Shown in pieces: positions 19,245 to 27,460 of a stretch of DNA of 27,460 bases. The stretch comes from Corallochytrium limacisporum (lineage: Eukaryota > Opisthokonta). Position 1 is the first letter of the stretch. The number at the start of each line of letters is the position of its first letter. The stretch spans positions 371,005 through 398,464 of the forward strand of contig PDIP01000019.1 in NCBI GenBank assembly GCA_002811645.1, in the 5' to 3' direction. The position numbers and the translations under genes are program-made. The notes under the pieces are model-generated. The model ran no database searches and was not told the origin of the DNA. It saw nothing but the letters and a program-made list of their open reading frames with translations.

Positions 19245-19397
19245 AAGCACCAACTTTATTGGCGTTATTACAAATCGGAACAAAACACCTTTGGCATCTG
19301 ATCACTATTATTGTTGTTCATGTCCATTATCAATATAGGAAAAGCAAATTTATTGAATCGGTCGTTCGAATGTCTTGCTACGTATGTACATATGTGG

Positions 19398-19403
19398 TTT
19401 ATT
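19398..19403 (-). promoter_or_regulatory. Polyadenylation signal AATAAA for the CoA-transferase gene
   Basis: TTTATT on the plus strand reads AATAAA on the minus strand, 16 bp after the stop codon of the CoA-transferase gene. A second copy lies at 19349-19354. Both are at a sensible distance for a short 3' UTR in this tail-to-tail gap. Confidence 0.45.
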
Positions 19404-19419
19404 GAGAGAGAAACTCTGG

Positions 19420-20778
19420 TTATTCCATTCCGGCATTTCCAGCGTATGGTATCGCTCCAGACTTTCTGAGCTCTGCCATCTTGTCATCGTCGAAACCCAA
19501 GTCCTGGACCAGTACCTCATCCGTATGCTGTCCGAGTAGCGGGGGCGCAGTGCGCACATTTGCCTCTGCCTTGGAGTACTTCACAGGCACTCCGACCACT
19601 TTGATGGAACCCGCTGTCGGGTGATCTACCGTCTGCACCATGCCTCGTGCCTTCACCTGTTCGTGGTCAAACGTTCCAGCAATACCATTGATGGGTCCGT
19701 TAGGGATGTTGATCTTACGGAATCTGACCAACCATTCTGCCGTTGGCCTCTCCTGCATCGCCTCCTCGATTATAGGGAGCAGAACGTCACGGTTCGTTAC
19801 CCTGTCTGCATTTGTCAGGAACCGGGGATCGTCCCCCAATTCAGGCCGTCCGAGTTCTTGGCAAAAGAGCCTGAATTGTCGATCATTCCCCGCACCGATC
19901 AACATGCGGCCGTCTTTAGTGTGGAATGATTGGTATGGAACCACAGAACTGTGGGCTGTGCCCCATCGCTCGCCCTCCATGCCACCGATAAGGTACGAGG
20001 AGGCCACATTGGCCAACGATGCCACCTGACAGTCAATAAGACAGCAGTCAATGTGTTGGCCCTGACCACCATTCTTAGCGCGGTGCAACAGGGCAGCCAT
20101 GATCGCACCATGGGCGTACAGACCGGTGGTTAGGTCGGTGATTGCAACACCAACTTTAGCGGGTTCTCCGTCGTGAGCCCCAGTGATGGACATGAGTCCA
20201 GCCTCAGCCTCAACGACAACATCATACCCGGCCCGGTCTCTCATCGGCCCGGTTTGACCATAACCTGTTATTGAACAATAAATAAGTCCAGGATTATCTT
20301 TGCAGAGATCCTCGTAACCCAAACCCTTTCGGTCAAGTGTGCCTGGGAGATAGTTTTCAATAACCACATCTGCCCATTCAGTGGCCATGCGTCGGAGAAG
20401 TCCAGCACCTTCGGGCTTGCTAAAGTCCACGGCTATGGACCGTTTGTTGCGGTTCACACAGAGATAGTAGGCAGACTCGCCTCCTGTTGCGTAGGGAGGT
20501 CCCCAGGCCCGTGTATCATCGCCAGTGCCGGGTCGTTCCACCTTGACTACGTCAGCTCCCAAATCCGCCAGGATCATGCTACAATATGGGCCTGCCAGCA
20601 CTCGTGTCATGTCCAGGATCTTGATTCCTTCGAGGGGTGGTGTCTTATTGTGAGGCTGACTGGCATTGCTGTTCATTAGCTGGCGGAAAGTCGACAGATA
20701 ACGCCGTCCAAGGAGAGACAGCCCTGCCCGGCCAGCATTAGATGCCAAGCAAGAAGTGGGTCTGTAGAACCTGATCAT
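19420..20778 (-). CDS. SUGCT: Succinyl-CoA:glutarate CoA-transferase, mitochondrial (family III, SUGCT-like)
   Basis: 452 residues; ATG with A at -3. The first 35 residues contain Arg but no acidic residue and end in RRYLSTF, fitting a mitochondrial presequence with an R-x-Y-type cleavage site. Residues 49-435 form a CaiB/BaiF family III CoA-transferase: LEGIKILDMTRVLAGPYCSM, LADLGADVVKVERP, NRNKRSIAVDF, then VAITDLTTGLYAHGAI with the expected catalytic aspartate Asp215. The segments YLIGGMEGERWGTAHSSVVPYQ, GAGNDRQF, GPINGI and PPLLGQHTDEVL match human SUGCT closely, rather than formyl-CoA or racemase relatives. SUGCT moves CoA from succinyl-CoA to glutarate in lysine and tryptophan breakdown, returning free glutarate to the pathway. 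A family member of unknown function lies nearby in the same pathway: the LKR-like gene 2.7 kb away on the same strand. Confidence 0.9.
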   Translation of the reverse strand: MIRFYRPTSCLASNAGRAGLSLLGRRYLSTFRQLMNSNASQPHNKTPPLEGIKILDMTRVLAGPYCSMILADLGADVVKVERPGTGDDTRAWGPPYATGGESAYYLCVNRNKRSIAVDFSKPEGAGLLRRMATEWADVVIENYLPGTLDRKGLGYEDLCKDNPGLIYCSITGYGQTGPMRDRAGYDVVVEAEAGLMSITGAHDGEPAKVGVAITDLTTGLYAHGAIMAALLHRAKNGGQGQHIDCCLIDCQVASLANVASSYLIGGMEGERWGTAHSSVVPYQSFHTKDGRMLIGAGNDRQFRLFCQELGRPELGDDPRFLTNADRVTNRDVLLPIIEEAMQERPTAEWLVRFRKINIPNGPINGIAGTFDHEQVKARGMVQTVDHPTAGSIKVVGVPVKYSKAEANVRTAPPLLGQHTDEVLVQDLGFDDDKMAELRKSGAIPYAGNAGME

Positions 20779-21833
20779 TATGTCTCACACCAACATTTCT
20801 TTGTCCATGACCACATCCATGTTTAGGTTTCAAATCTTGTGTGCATCATTCCATTAGTACCAGCTAATGCACAACCTTGAACTGTGTGGCATGTGCCATG
20901 TTTTGTTCTCATCGTGGTGTGACAGAAGACGAACTGAACCCGCAGTGTGTACCCGGAAACGTGTCACTTTTCTCCGATCTCGCCCGTTTGATGCCCGTTT
21001 TGGCTTGATCGACAGCAGAGGAAAAAAGTCCCTCCCCGCGGGCACTCTACATCTGCAAACTGCCGTGGTAGATTAAACCGAACGTACTGCCGTGGTAGAT
21101 TAAACCGAACGCACCCACTGCACCCAGATTCTGGACCCCCCCCCTCCCGTCTCAGTCCTCCTCCTAGTGTCCTCGTCCTCTCACTACGCAGTGTGACCAA
21201 CGAGCGGTGGCAGATCCATCACTGGATCGGGGGCCTAATTTCAAGGCTTAGAAAAATAATTTCTTCCCGCCCTTTTGTGTCACCCTTCCTTGTCCACCTG
21301 CCCAGGGTCCATCACAACGCCAGGAGAAGACCGTGCCACACCGAAATCGAGCCAGTCGACCCGGTCAAATAGAAAGAGTACGGGAGTGAAGGATATCCCC
21401 GCTGCCCACTGCGGAGAAAAGTGCAATTATCGTATTGGTAAAGAGAGAGATTTTCGGCGAACACAGATGCGTTGATCTTCCGGTGTCGGATGTCAGCAAT
21501 TACTGTTGGGGATGCGGGAGCCACGCCAAGGATATAAGCGAAGGCAGACGCAAAGTATGATCTCTCAACCGCAGTACATTAACACCCTTCGCGTTACTGA
21601 CTGTCTTTCGACTTTCGGGCAGGAATAAAATTTGCAGGGGCCCTGATGATCCGCCCTCCACAATTAGCTGTATCTGGTTAATGAGTGTCGATATATTTGA
21701 ACGGCCACAAGATTTCTTGAATGGTTTGGGGTGTGTAGTCAAAAGTAAAAAGAAAAAACGCTGGCGAAGGAGTCCGTACATGTGAACAGCTGCTGCCAGT
21801 GTCTTAGTGAATAGAATCGCTTGGCCGCAGACT
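20779..21833. other. Intergenic region: CoA-transferase upstream and PRRC2-like 3' flank
   Basis: Both neighbours are on the minus strand. The left part should hold the CoA-transferase promoter and the right part the 3' UTR of the PRRC2-like gene. A 27-bp tandem duplication lies at 21060-21113, and a C-rich tract lies around 21138-21150. I found no conserved protein, no tRNA box and no minus-strand AATAAA close to the PRRC2-like stop. Confidence 0.45.
21060..21113. repeat. 27-bp direct tandem duplication
   Basis: Two adjacent 27-bp copies (21060-21086 and 21087-21113) differ at one base near the end. The shared core reads CCGTGGTAGATTAAACCGAA. The pair lies about 0.3 kb upstream of the CoA-transferase start. 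Confidence 0.9.
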
Positions 21834-24800
21834 TCATTTGGCGTTGCTGGTCCGGCCACGGATGCGCACCTGTGGAGTCTCCGACGAGGTCTTAGCACCT
21901 TTGCCTGGGGTTTTCGAGAAGTTCTTTCCACCGCGACCTCCTTTGTATCCACCTCGGGCGCTGCCTTTCACACCTTGCTGCGAAGCGGGTGTCACAGGTG
22001 AATCGGCCGTGATACTGGAATGCGGCTCGTAGTCGGAACTATCGTTCATGAGGTCGACGCCACGGGCTCCGAACGATGCGGAGGCACCGGCACCAGAACC
22101 ACCACGGGGACGGACAATTGGACTCGGGAAGCCCTTCTTGTTAGATGCAGCAACTTGCTGCTGTGACCGACGGGTTTGCTCGTTCTGACTATTTCTAGAG
22201 CCCTGCTGTGGCTGTTGTCGATGGCGACCGTAGCCTGAAGGTTCTTGCCTCTGTTCATATTGCCCTGCTCCGTACTGACCACCATGACGGTACTCATTGC
22301 CTGATGGGTTGCCATCCATGACGCTCTCCACCGCGGAAACTGCGATACCGCTACCACCGGATGTGCCGTATGCTGATCCACTGTTGTCTTTCGCGTTGGC
22401 AGTTCCATAATCGCCGGAGAGGTCAAACTGCTGTCTCATCCGTGCAGTCTGCATCTCAGCAAGTTGGATAGCACGGGAACGCAGCATTTCCTGCTGCTGG
22501 CCCTGTGACAGTAACGATTGGTAGTGTTCAGACAGCTGCATCTCGTATGTGCTCAAATATTGCTGTGCAGAGTCCGGATCAATACCGGACTGTTCAAGCT
22601 GAGCTTGATAAGCCACCAAGTGCTCTTGCATCTTTAGGCCCAGTTGCTGGCTAAGCTGAGCCTGCAAATGCTGCTCGATTGTTTGTACCAAGGCGGGGTC
22701 GACCCCAGCAGGAATGTTGGCGTCATCGTAGTCGAATTCTGAACTACCGGCTAAATTTGCTGGATTCGCGCTATAGGCGCCCATACTGTATCCCTGTTGC
22801 TGTTGTTGGTGTCCATAGTAATCATATTCGCCACTGTTGTAGCTCTTCTGCTTTTGGGCCTGTTGTTCTGGGGATCCTTCGACAGTGTCATCCTCTTGAG
22901 ATTTTTGCTGCTTCGTGGATTCCCCGCCAGATGCGGTGCCACGATTCCATTGATCTTGCGAGTACCCACTATAGCCCTGAGGACTCTGGTTCGAACCCTG
23001 CTCTTCTATTCCACTGTAAGCATTTGAAGTCCCTTCATCGCTGGCTCCGAATCCGGCAAACTTGCGCTGAGGTGATGCATTGTAGCTTGCAGATCCGTAG
23101 CTGCGGTAATACTCACCCTCGCCTGCAGAAGCAGAGAATGGAGAAGTCTGCTGTTGTCCACGGCCACTTCCTGGGGCAGCACCCTCCCAAGCCATACGGG
23201 CAAGGTCCATTCGCTTGCGATCCTCTGGTGACACTCCCTGGCCACGGTATCCTACCTCCACATTTCCGCTGGTCTGAGACGAAGAAAGGAAATCTGAACG
23301 CTTGTTGTGGCCAACACCTGGAAGCTCCTCATCACCTCGATGATCTTCATCATCATCGGCAATGAATGCACCAACTGCAGCCGTGGCCAGGGCCGCAGCG
23401 GACTCTTCATGAGTGTTCTGTTCCTGACCGGAGGCGGACACAGAAGATGCTCCACGCGCTCCTGGGGGACGCAAGGTAACGGAACCACCAGTAACTGCCT
23501 GTTTATGGTCACCACCTTCCGTATATGCCTGTCCCTGGATTGTACCCTCGCGCTGAGAAGCGACTTTGCCCTCGCTCTTTCGCTTCTCAGCATCTTTCCG
23601 CTGCAGATTCTCTAGACGGCGACGTTCCTTGTCGGCCTTCTTGCGTTCAAAATCCTTCTGCTTCTGGCGTTCCTTGGCCAACTCTCGTTTGCTCACTACG
23701 CTTGTGAATTCAGCAAGTTCTGAGTGGTCCACGGCCTGCGTACGGCCGACAACAACGCCGCTGCGGATTGGCTCCATAGCTTCAGGGTCAAACTTAGGCT
23801 TGTTCAACAGAAGATCTTCTAGACCCTCAGCCAATTCATCATCGACGCCGACCAGACCGCCTGCCTTGGTAGGCTTCCGCTTATCCTTGCGCTCCTGGTC
23901 AGCGCCAATAGCAGCCTGCTGTGCTGCTTTCCGCTCCCGGCGTTCGTTGGCCCTGCGCTCTTCCCTCATGCGCTTCTCCAATTCTTTCTGCTCGCGCCTG
24001 AGCGCTCGTTCTTCCCTGCGGCGTCGTTTCTCATCTTCGTCTTCAACGATCCCTTCGGCTTGCATCTGTTCCTTGCGCTTGCGACGAGCTTCACGACGAG
24101 CTTCACGTTCTTCTTCTTTCAGTTTCTCACGCTCTGCCTTACGCTTCTCACGCTCTTGTCTTCGGGCTTCTTTCTCAGCTCTTCGTGCCTCGGAAGCCAA
24201 GCGACGCTGTTCAGCGGCCTCCTCCTCAGAAATAGGCTCTCCAGTGGGACCGACAGGTGCTCTCAATTCCTCCTCAGGAATCTCAGATTCCTTCAGAGTC
24301 ATGTCAGGACGACCAGAGGATCCACCACGGCCAGATCCAGAGTACGAAGCACTGGAGTTGTAGTACGGATCATAATCCAGAGGATCATAGAGACGATCAG
24401 AATCACGATGTGACTTACGGGAAGTAGGGTGTGTTCCTTCGCCAGCACCTGAAACTTGTCCCAGAGAACTTTCCTTTGTGCCAACGCCCGCAGAAGCATC
24501 GTCCTTTCCGGATTCACGCTTAAGCTTCTCCTGTTCTTCCGCGGAAATTATTTCAATGAATGACTTGGGTTTCGGTCCTTCCGTATCATCCTTCTTCTGA
24601 ATCTGCCACGGCATTTGTGGAGGTTTGAAATCTGGTACCTTGGCCGTGTTTTCAGTCGAAATGGTGCTGTGCGACAGTGACGGCATCACATCGGTCTCTG
24701 TGATTTCCGGAGATTCTAGATCATTGAATGTCCTATCCTGTGCACTAACCCCAATTTCGTCTTCTCCTACGGGAGTACTACCCTTTTGACTCTCCTTGTC

Positions 24801-25703
24801 ACCTCGCTTGAGAATCTTCACGGGTTTTTCAATGGGGGTAAATTGGATACCCTTCCGCGTAACAAGAACAGGCTGGGTTATTGCTGGAGCATACCGTGAA
24901 CTTGCGCCAGCTTCCCGACCATATTCGTCCGTTTCGTCGTTGCTATCGAACTCCTCGGTTCTCTGTGGCTTTTCCTGGTGCTGCTGCTGCGATAGTGGTT
25001 GCTGCTCTTGCATGTGTCTTTGCCTTTGTCCAGGTGGAATGTATGGCTGGTACGACCGATGTCGCGGAATTTCATCAGCCCACATGCCAGTGCTTTGCTG
25101 TTGCTGCCGATGGTACTGCTGCGTTTCACGGACCCCAGACGATCCAAACTGTCCTTGACTATCAGTACTATGTTTACGCTCTGCTGGTTGTTCACCCAGC
25201 CCAGGAAAGTCTTGGTTGGATAAGTGCTGACCGCCAAATTCCCCGGCAATGTCAAAAGTACTACCTGAGGCAGATGCGGGCCCCGCACTACTGGCAGGAC
25301 TCATTTCACTACCCGTTCCGAGAAGTTCTGCAACACTTCGTTGTGTCTTTGGCGACGCACTTTGCAAGTCGGTGGCTGATGTGCCATCGAAGGACTTTCG
25401 GGTACTTGATCCCCATCCTGTGGTACCCTTTGGCACAATTTTTGTGTGCGGATCAAGACCCTGATTCTCTTTCTTAAGTGATGCAAGAGTGACTGGCTTT
25501 GGCCCGCTACCAACACTGGCCACTACCCGGCTGCCCGTGATGCGACCAACAAATGGCCCAACTGGCTTTTTTGCAGTTGACGCGGCAGCATTTTTGCTAG
25601 AAATCTGCTTGAATTTGTCAGCAACATTCAGTGCTGTAGGTTTCTTCTTTGCTGAAAGTGCGCTCGAGGATGAGGACATGGCGCCAGACTGGGACCCACT
25701 CAT
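21834..25703 (-). CDS. PRRC2/BAT2-like protein (BAT2 N-terminal domain, charged helix, Q-rich and RGG tail)
   Basis: 1289 residues from the first ATG (25703); a later ATG at 25679 has the stronger context GCGCCATGT. The frame stays open upstream to about 25870 without an ATG, so an upstream exon is possible. Residues 24-99 match the BAT2_N domain: ALNVADKFK, then LASLKKENQGLDPHTKIVPKGTTGWGSS; NQDFPGLGEQ at 163-172 matches the conserved E-F-P-x-L element. A long Arg/Glu-rich helix covers about 489-609 and a second about 671-714 after EFTSVVSKRE. The rest is disordered, rich in Gln, Ser, Gly and Tyr, ending with RGGYKGGRGG. Animal PRRC2 proteins bind translation initiation factors, promote leaky scanning past upstream start codons and enter stress granules; the plant relative is MOS1. 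A similar RNA-binding translation role is inferred here. Confidence 0.75.
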   Translation of the reverse strand: MSGSQSGAMSSSSSALSAKKKPTALNVADKFKQISSKNAAASTAKKPVGPFVGRITGSRVVASVGSGPKPVTLASLKKENQGLDPHTKIVPKGTTGWGSSTRKSFDGTSATDLQSASPKTQRSVAELLGTGSEMSPASSAGPASASGSTFDIAGEFGGQHLSNQDFPGLGEQPAERKHSTDSQGQFGSSGVRETQQYHRQQQQSTGMWADEIPRHRSYQPYIPPGQRQRHMQEQQPLSQQQHQEKPQRTEEFDSNDETDEYGREAGASSRYAPAITQPVLVTRKGIQFTPIEKPVKILKRGDKESQKGSTPVGEDEIGVSAQDRTFNDLESPEITETDVMPSLSHSTISTENTAKVPDFKPPQMPWQIQKKDDTEGPKPKSFIEIISAEEQEKLKRESGKDDASAGVGTKESSLGQVSGAGEGTHPTSRKSHRDSDRLYDPLDYDPYYNSSASYSGSGRGGSSGRPDMTLKESEIPEEELRAPVGPTGEPISEEEAAEQRRLASEARRAEKEARRQEREKRKAEREKLKEEEREARREARRKRKEQMQAEGIVEDEDEKRRRREERALRREQKELEKRMREERRANERRERKAAQQAAIGADQERKDKRKPTKAGGLVGVDDELAEGLEDLLLNKPKFDPEAMEPIRSGVVVGRTQAVDHSELAEFTSVVSKRELAKERQKQKDFERKKADKERRRLENLQRKDAEKRKSEGKVASQREGTIQGQAYTEGGDHKQAVTGGSVTLRPPGARGASSVSASGQEQNTHEESAAALATAAVGAFIADDDEDHRGDEELPGVGHNKRSDFLSSSQTSGNVEVGYRGQGVSPEDRKRMDLARMAWEGAAPGSGRGQQQTSPFSASAGEGEYYRSYGSASYNASPQRKFAGFGASDEGTSNAYSGIEEQGSNQSPQGYSGYSQDQWNRGTASGGESTKQQKSQEDDTVEGSPEQQAQKQKSYNSGEYDYYGHQQQQQGYSMGAYSANPANLAGSSEFDYDDANIPAGVDPALVQTIEQHLQAQLSQQLGLKMQEHLVAYQAQLEQSGIDPDSAQQYLSTYEMQLSEHYQSLLSQGQQQEMLRSRAIQLAEMQTARMRQQFDLSGDYGTANAKDNSGSAYGTSGGSGIAVSAVESVMDGNPSGNEYRHGGQYGAGQYEQRQEPSGYGRHRQQPQQGSRNSQNEQTRRSQQQVAASNKKGFPSPIVRPRGGSGAGASASFGARGVDLMNDSSDYEPHSSITADSPVTPASQQGVKGSARGGYKGGRGGKNFSKTPGKGAKTSSETPQVRIRGRTSNAK

Positions 25704-27460
25704 GTGGGACGTCGACTTCTTCTGGGCAAGCTCACCATTGAGCGAACCCAAATTAATGGTTGGTCGGTCGTTTGAGTATGGGACGGGAATTTTTCCTGTT
25801 GACCCAAATGTTTGGGTCTTGGTTCTGGATTCCCGTTTATCACTTGTCTCCGTACGGACTCCTTTTCAGTAGGCCACTGCGCTTGCCTACTTTCATTCGT
25901 TGATTCTATATGTTGGAAATGTACTACGTCCTCGTAAAAGTTTGGATTTTGACTCTGCAATACCTTAGTGATGTCAAGGAGTATCAGCCATAAGACGGAA
26001 GACCCTCATTCGCCCCTTAATTCTTCTTATCGTACGATACCTGGTCGCACACCAATCCCTTTGCATCGGCGCCACCGTGGCACGCACACATGGGACGCAA
26101 GTCGTCGCTGTTCACATAAGCTCTCACCACCGCCTCAATTGGTATTCTTGGTACTGAACATATGTACCAATGACTCCCATACTTTGCACAATCCATATAA
26201 GTGTCACTCCCTTACTCGTCCGCGTTTTTCCTCCACCACACCAACAAGCCAAGCTCACCACCACCCATCAGTGGCTGTGGGCCTCCCTCCCAACCTCTCT
26301 GCAACCTGGAGCCCCCTCTCCTCGTCCACCTCCTCTCCAAAAAAAGAAAAAGAACCAACTCGCGGGAGAGGAGCCGATGCCAAGCGCGCTGCGGGGCGCT
26401 GCACGATGCCAAACACAGCGCAAAGCCAAACCTTCGGACCGTCGCCTCTTACGCGGGTGGTGGTACGGAACCACGAGGGAACCAGCCTCAAGAGCGCCGC
26501 ACAGCAACAAGCACGGGGCCCAACCCCGCGACGCGGTCAATTTTGACCCAAAAACGCCCAACGGCTGTTATTTTTTTTTTCTGGTTCCTTTGGGCTTGGT
26601 GTGGCCCTGCTTTGGTCGAGATCCGTTGGCCGTGTCTTTTTCTTTTCTTTTTTTTACCGGAGGCGATCTCTCTCTCTCTCTTCTCGCTCTCTTTTTGGTC
26701 CTCGCCGGGTGGTCGGCCACCACCCGAGAAGGGGCCGTCTCAGCTCAAGTACGGCCCGGCCCTCTTATCTCGAAAACAGGAACGAAATGGCTTTTTTTTC
26801 CCTAGAAGAGCGGTTGCGGAAAAAGGGATGAGCCCAAACGAAGGAAGAAGAAGGCGGGGGAGGGGGATAGCGCGCGGTGTTATTTCCTTTTTCTTTTTTG
26901 GTGGCGCTCGGCCGTTGACTTTCCCTCTGCGGTCTCTCTCCGTTTTTATTCTACTTTTTCTCTCCCGGGGAGGTTCAAGTTTGGAGCATGACTAAGGCTC
27001 TTTCGGGGGACCACCCCGCAAGGGTGGAGGCGAGTATGTACAAACCCGGGAAAAGGAAAATAAAAAGACCGGGTGCGCGCGCATGCGCGCGGCGGTTGAG
27101 CAAAAAGGGACTCCCTTTACATTCTTGGCGCCGGGTGCTTCAGTATGAAACTGTGCGGCAGCGGGGGAGGGGAGAGGGACAAAAAAAACACCTGCAGCAG
27201 CAAAGGAATAACAGAGGAATAACAGAGCAGTTCAGTCGTCGCAAGGCAGCACGGACCCGTGCATTCTGAGCTGTCGTTAAAAGCTTCTGGAAAGATCATT
27301 CATTTTTTAGGTCAGCGAGACAACCGGGGAAAGAGTGGACTGGCAAGGGGAGCGGGGTGGTGCAGCCGCCCGCGCCGCTCGGGGACCCACCCACCTTTGC
27401 AACATCTTCCTCGGACTCCCCTCTTCTCTCTTCCACTTCTTTTTCGGGAAGAGAGTGGGG
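25704..27460. other. Upstream region of the PRRC2-like gene and low-complexity flank, no supportable gene
   Basis: The first 170 bp remain open in the PRRC2-like frame but without an ATG. From about 26200 the DNA alternates pyrimidine-rich tracts (T runs at 26570-26580 and 26640-26655, a TC microsatellite at 26667-26680) with purine/G-rich tracts (26840-26870). Long frames across 26170-26995 are low in complexity, overlap each other and resemble no family. A 16-bp CG-alternating palindrome lies at 27076-27091. I see no tRNA, rRNA or coding signal. Confidence 0.45.
27076..27091. repeat. Alternating CG palindrome
   Basis: CGCGCGCATGCGCGCG is a perfect 16-bp palindrome of alternating purine and pyrimidine, a form able to adopt Z-DNA or a cruciform. 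It lies in the gene-free right flank. Function is unknown. Confidence 0.5.

Noticed and set aside
22679-24363. Plus-strand frames opposite the PRRC2-like gene (22679-23365, 23566-24363)
   Set aside because: Ser/Arg/Leu-rich complements of the Arg/Glu and Gln-rich coding strand; no family resemblance.
25701-25751. Starting the PRRC2-like protein at TTG 25751
   Set aside because: The codon is TTG; ordinary eukaryotic initiation would use the ATG at 25703 or 25679. A non-AUG start is kept only as a possibility.
26170-26995. Overlapping plus-strand frames of 211 and 264 codons in the right flank
   Set aside because: They are low-complexity translations of T/C-rich DNA, overlap each other in different frames and have no conserved feature.
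1-27460. CRISPR array, prophage, insertion sequence or bacterial operon
   Set aside because: No regularly spaced repeats with unique spacers, no transposase or phage genes, and the gene content is plainly eukaryotic.

Overview
This is eukaryotic nuclear DNA. It carries seven protein-coding genes, each a single uninterrupted reading frame, separated by long (about 1-2.6 kb) intergenic stretches full of homopurine/homopyrimidine and G-rich tracts. The gene content is animal-like: a full-length, colinear talin (integrin-actin linker), an RGS-domain protein, an aprataxin-type DNA-repair hydrolase, an AASS/LKR-family protein, a ubiquitin-like two-TM protein, a mitochondrial succinyl-CoA:glutarate CoA-transferase and a PRRC2/BAT2-type protein. 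A complete animal-type talin together with a near-absence of introns suggests a unicellular relative of animals (holozoan protist, for example a corallochytrean/ichthyosporean/filasterean type) with an intron-poor genome. The species assignment is inference; the sequence does not settle it.

Layout, left to right. 1-1252: low-complexity flank holding a selenocysteine-tRNA-like sequence (UCA anticodon, 715-802) whose acceptor stem does not pair. 1253-9064 (-): talin, 2603 aa. 9065-11698: talin upstream region plus the 3' side of the RGS gene. 11699-13048 (-): RGS-domain protein. 13049-14080: shared upstream region of the divergent RGS/aprataxin pair. 14081-14941 (+): aprataxin-like HIT hydrolase. 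15081-16751 (-): LKR-like protein, convergent with aprataxin (139 bp between stops). 16752-18686: long divergent upstream region with a 31-bp tandem repeat. 18687-19244 (+): ubiquitin-like/transmembrane protein. 19420-20778 (-): glutarate CoA-transferase, convergent with the previous gene (175 bp). 20779-21833: intergenic with a 27-bp duplication. 21834-25703 (-): PRRC2-like protein. 25704-27460: upstream region of that gene and low-complexity flank without a supportable gene.

Functional links. Talin would connect integrins to actin. The LKR-like protein and the glutarate CoA-transferase both belong to families of lysine degradation and lie 2.7 kb apart on the same strand. However, the LKR-like protein appears to have lost the SDH half of AASS and, in an alignment made from memory, both catalytic acid/base residues. 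The remaining genes are unrelated housekeeping or signalling functions. The most notable observations are the tRNA-Sec-like element with an eroded or unusual acceptor stem, the catalytically divergent stand-alone LKR-plus-connector protein, the intronless animal-type talin, and a PRRC2 family member outside its usual animal/plant setting.
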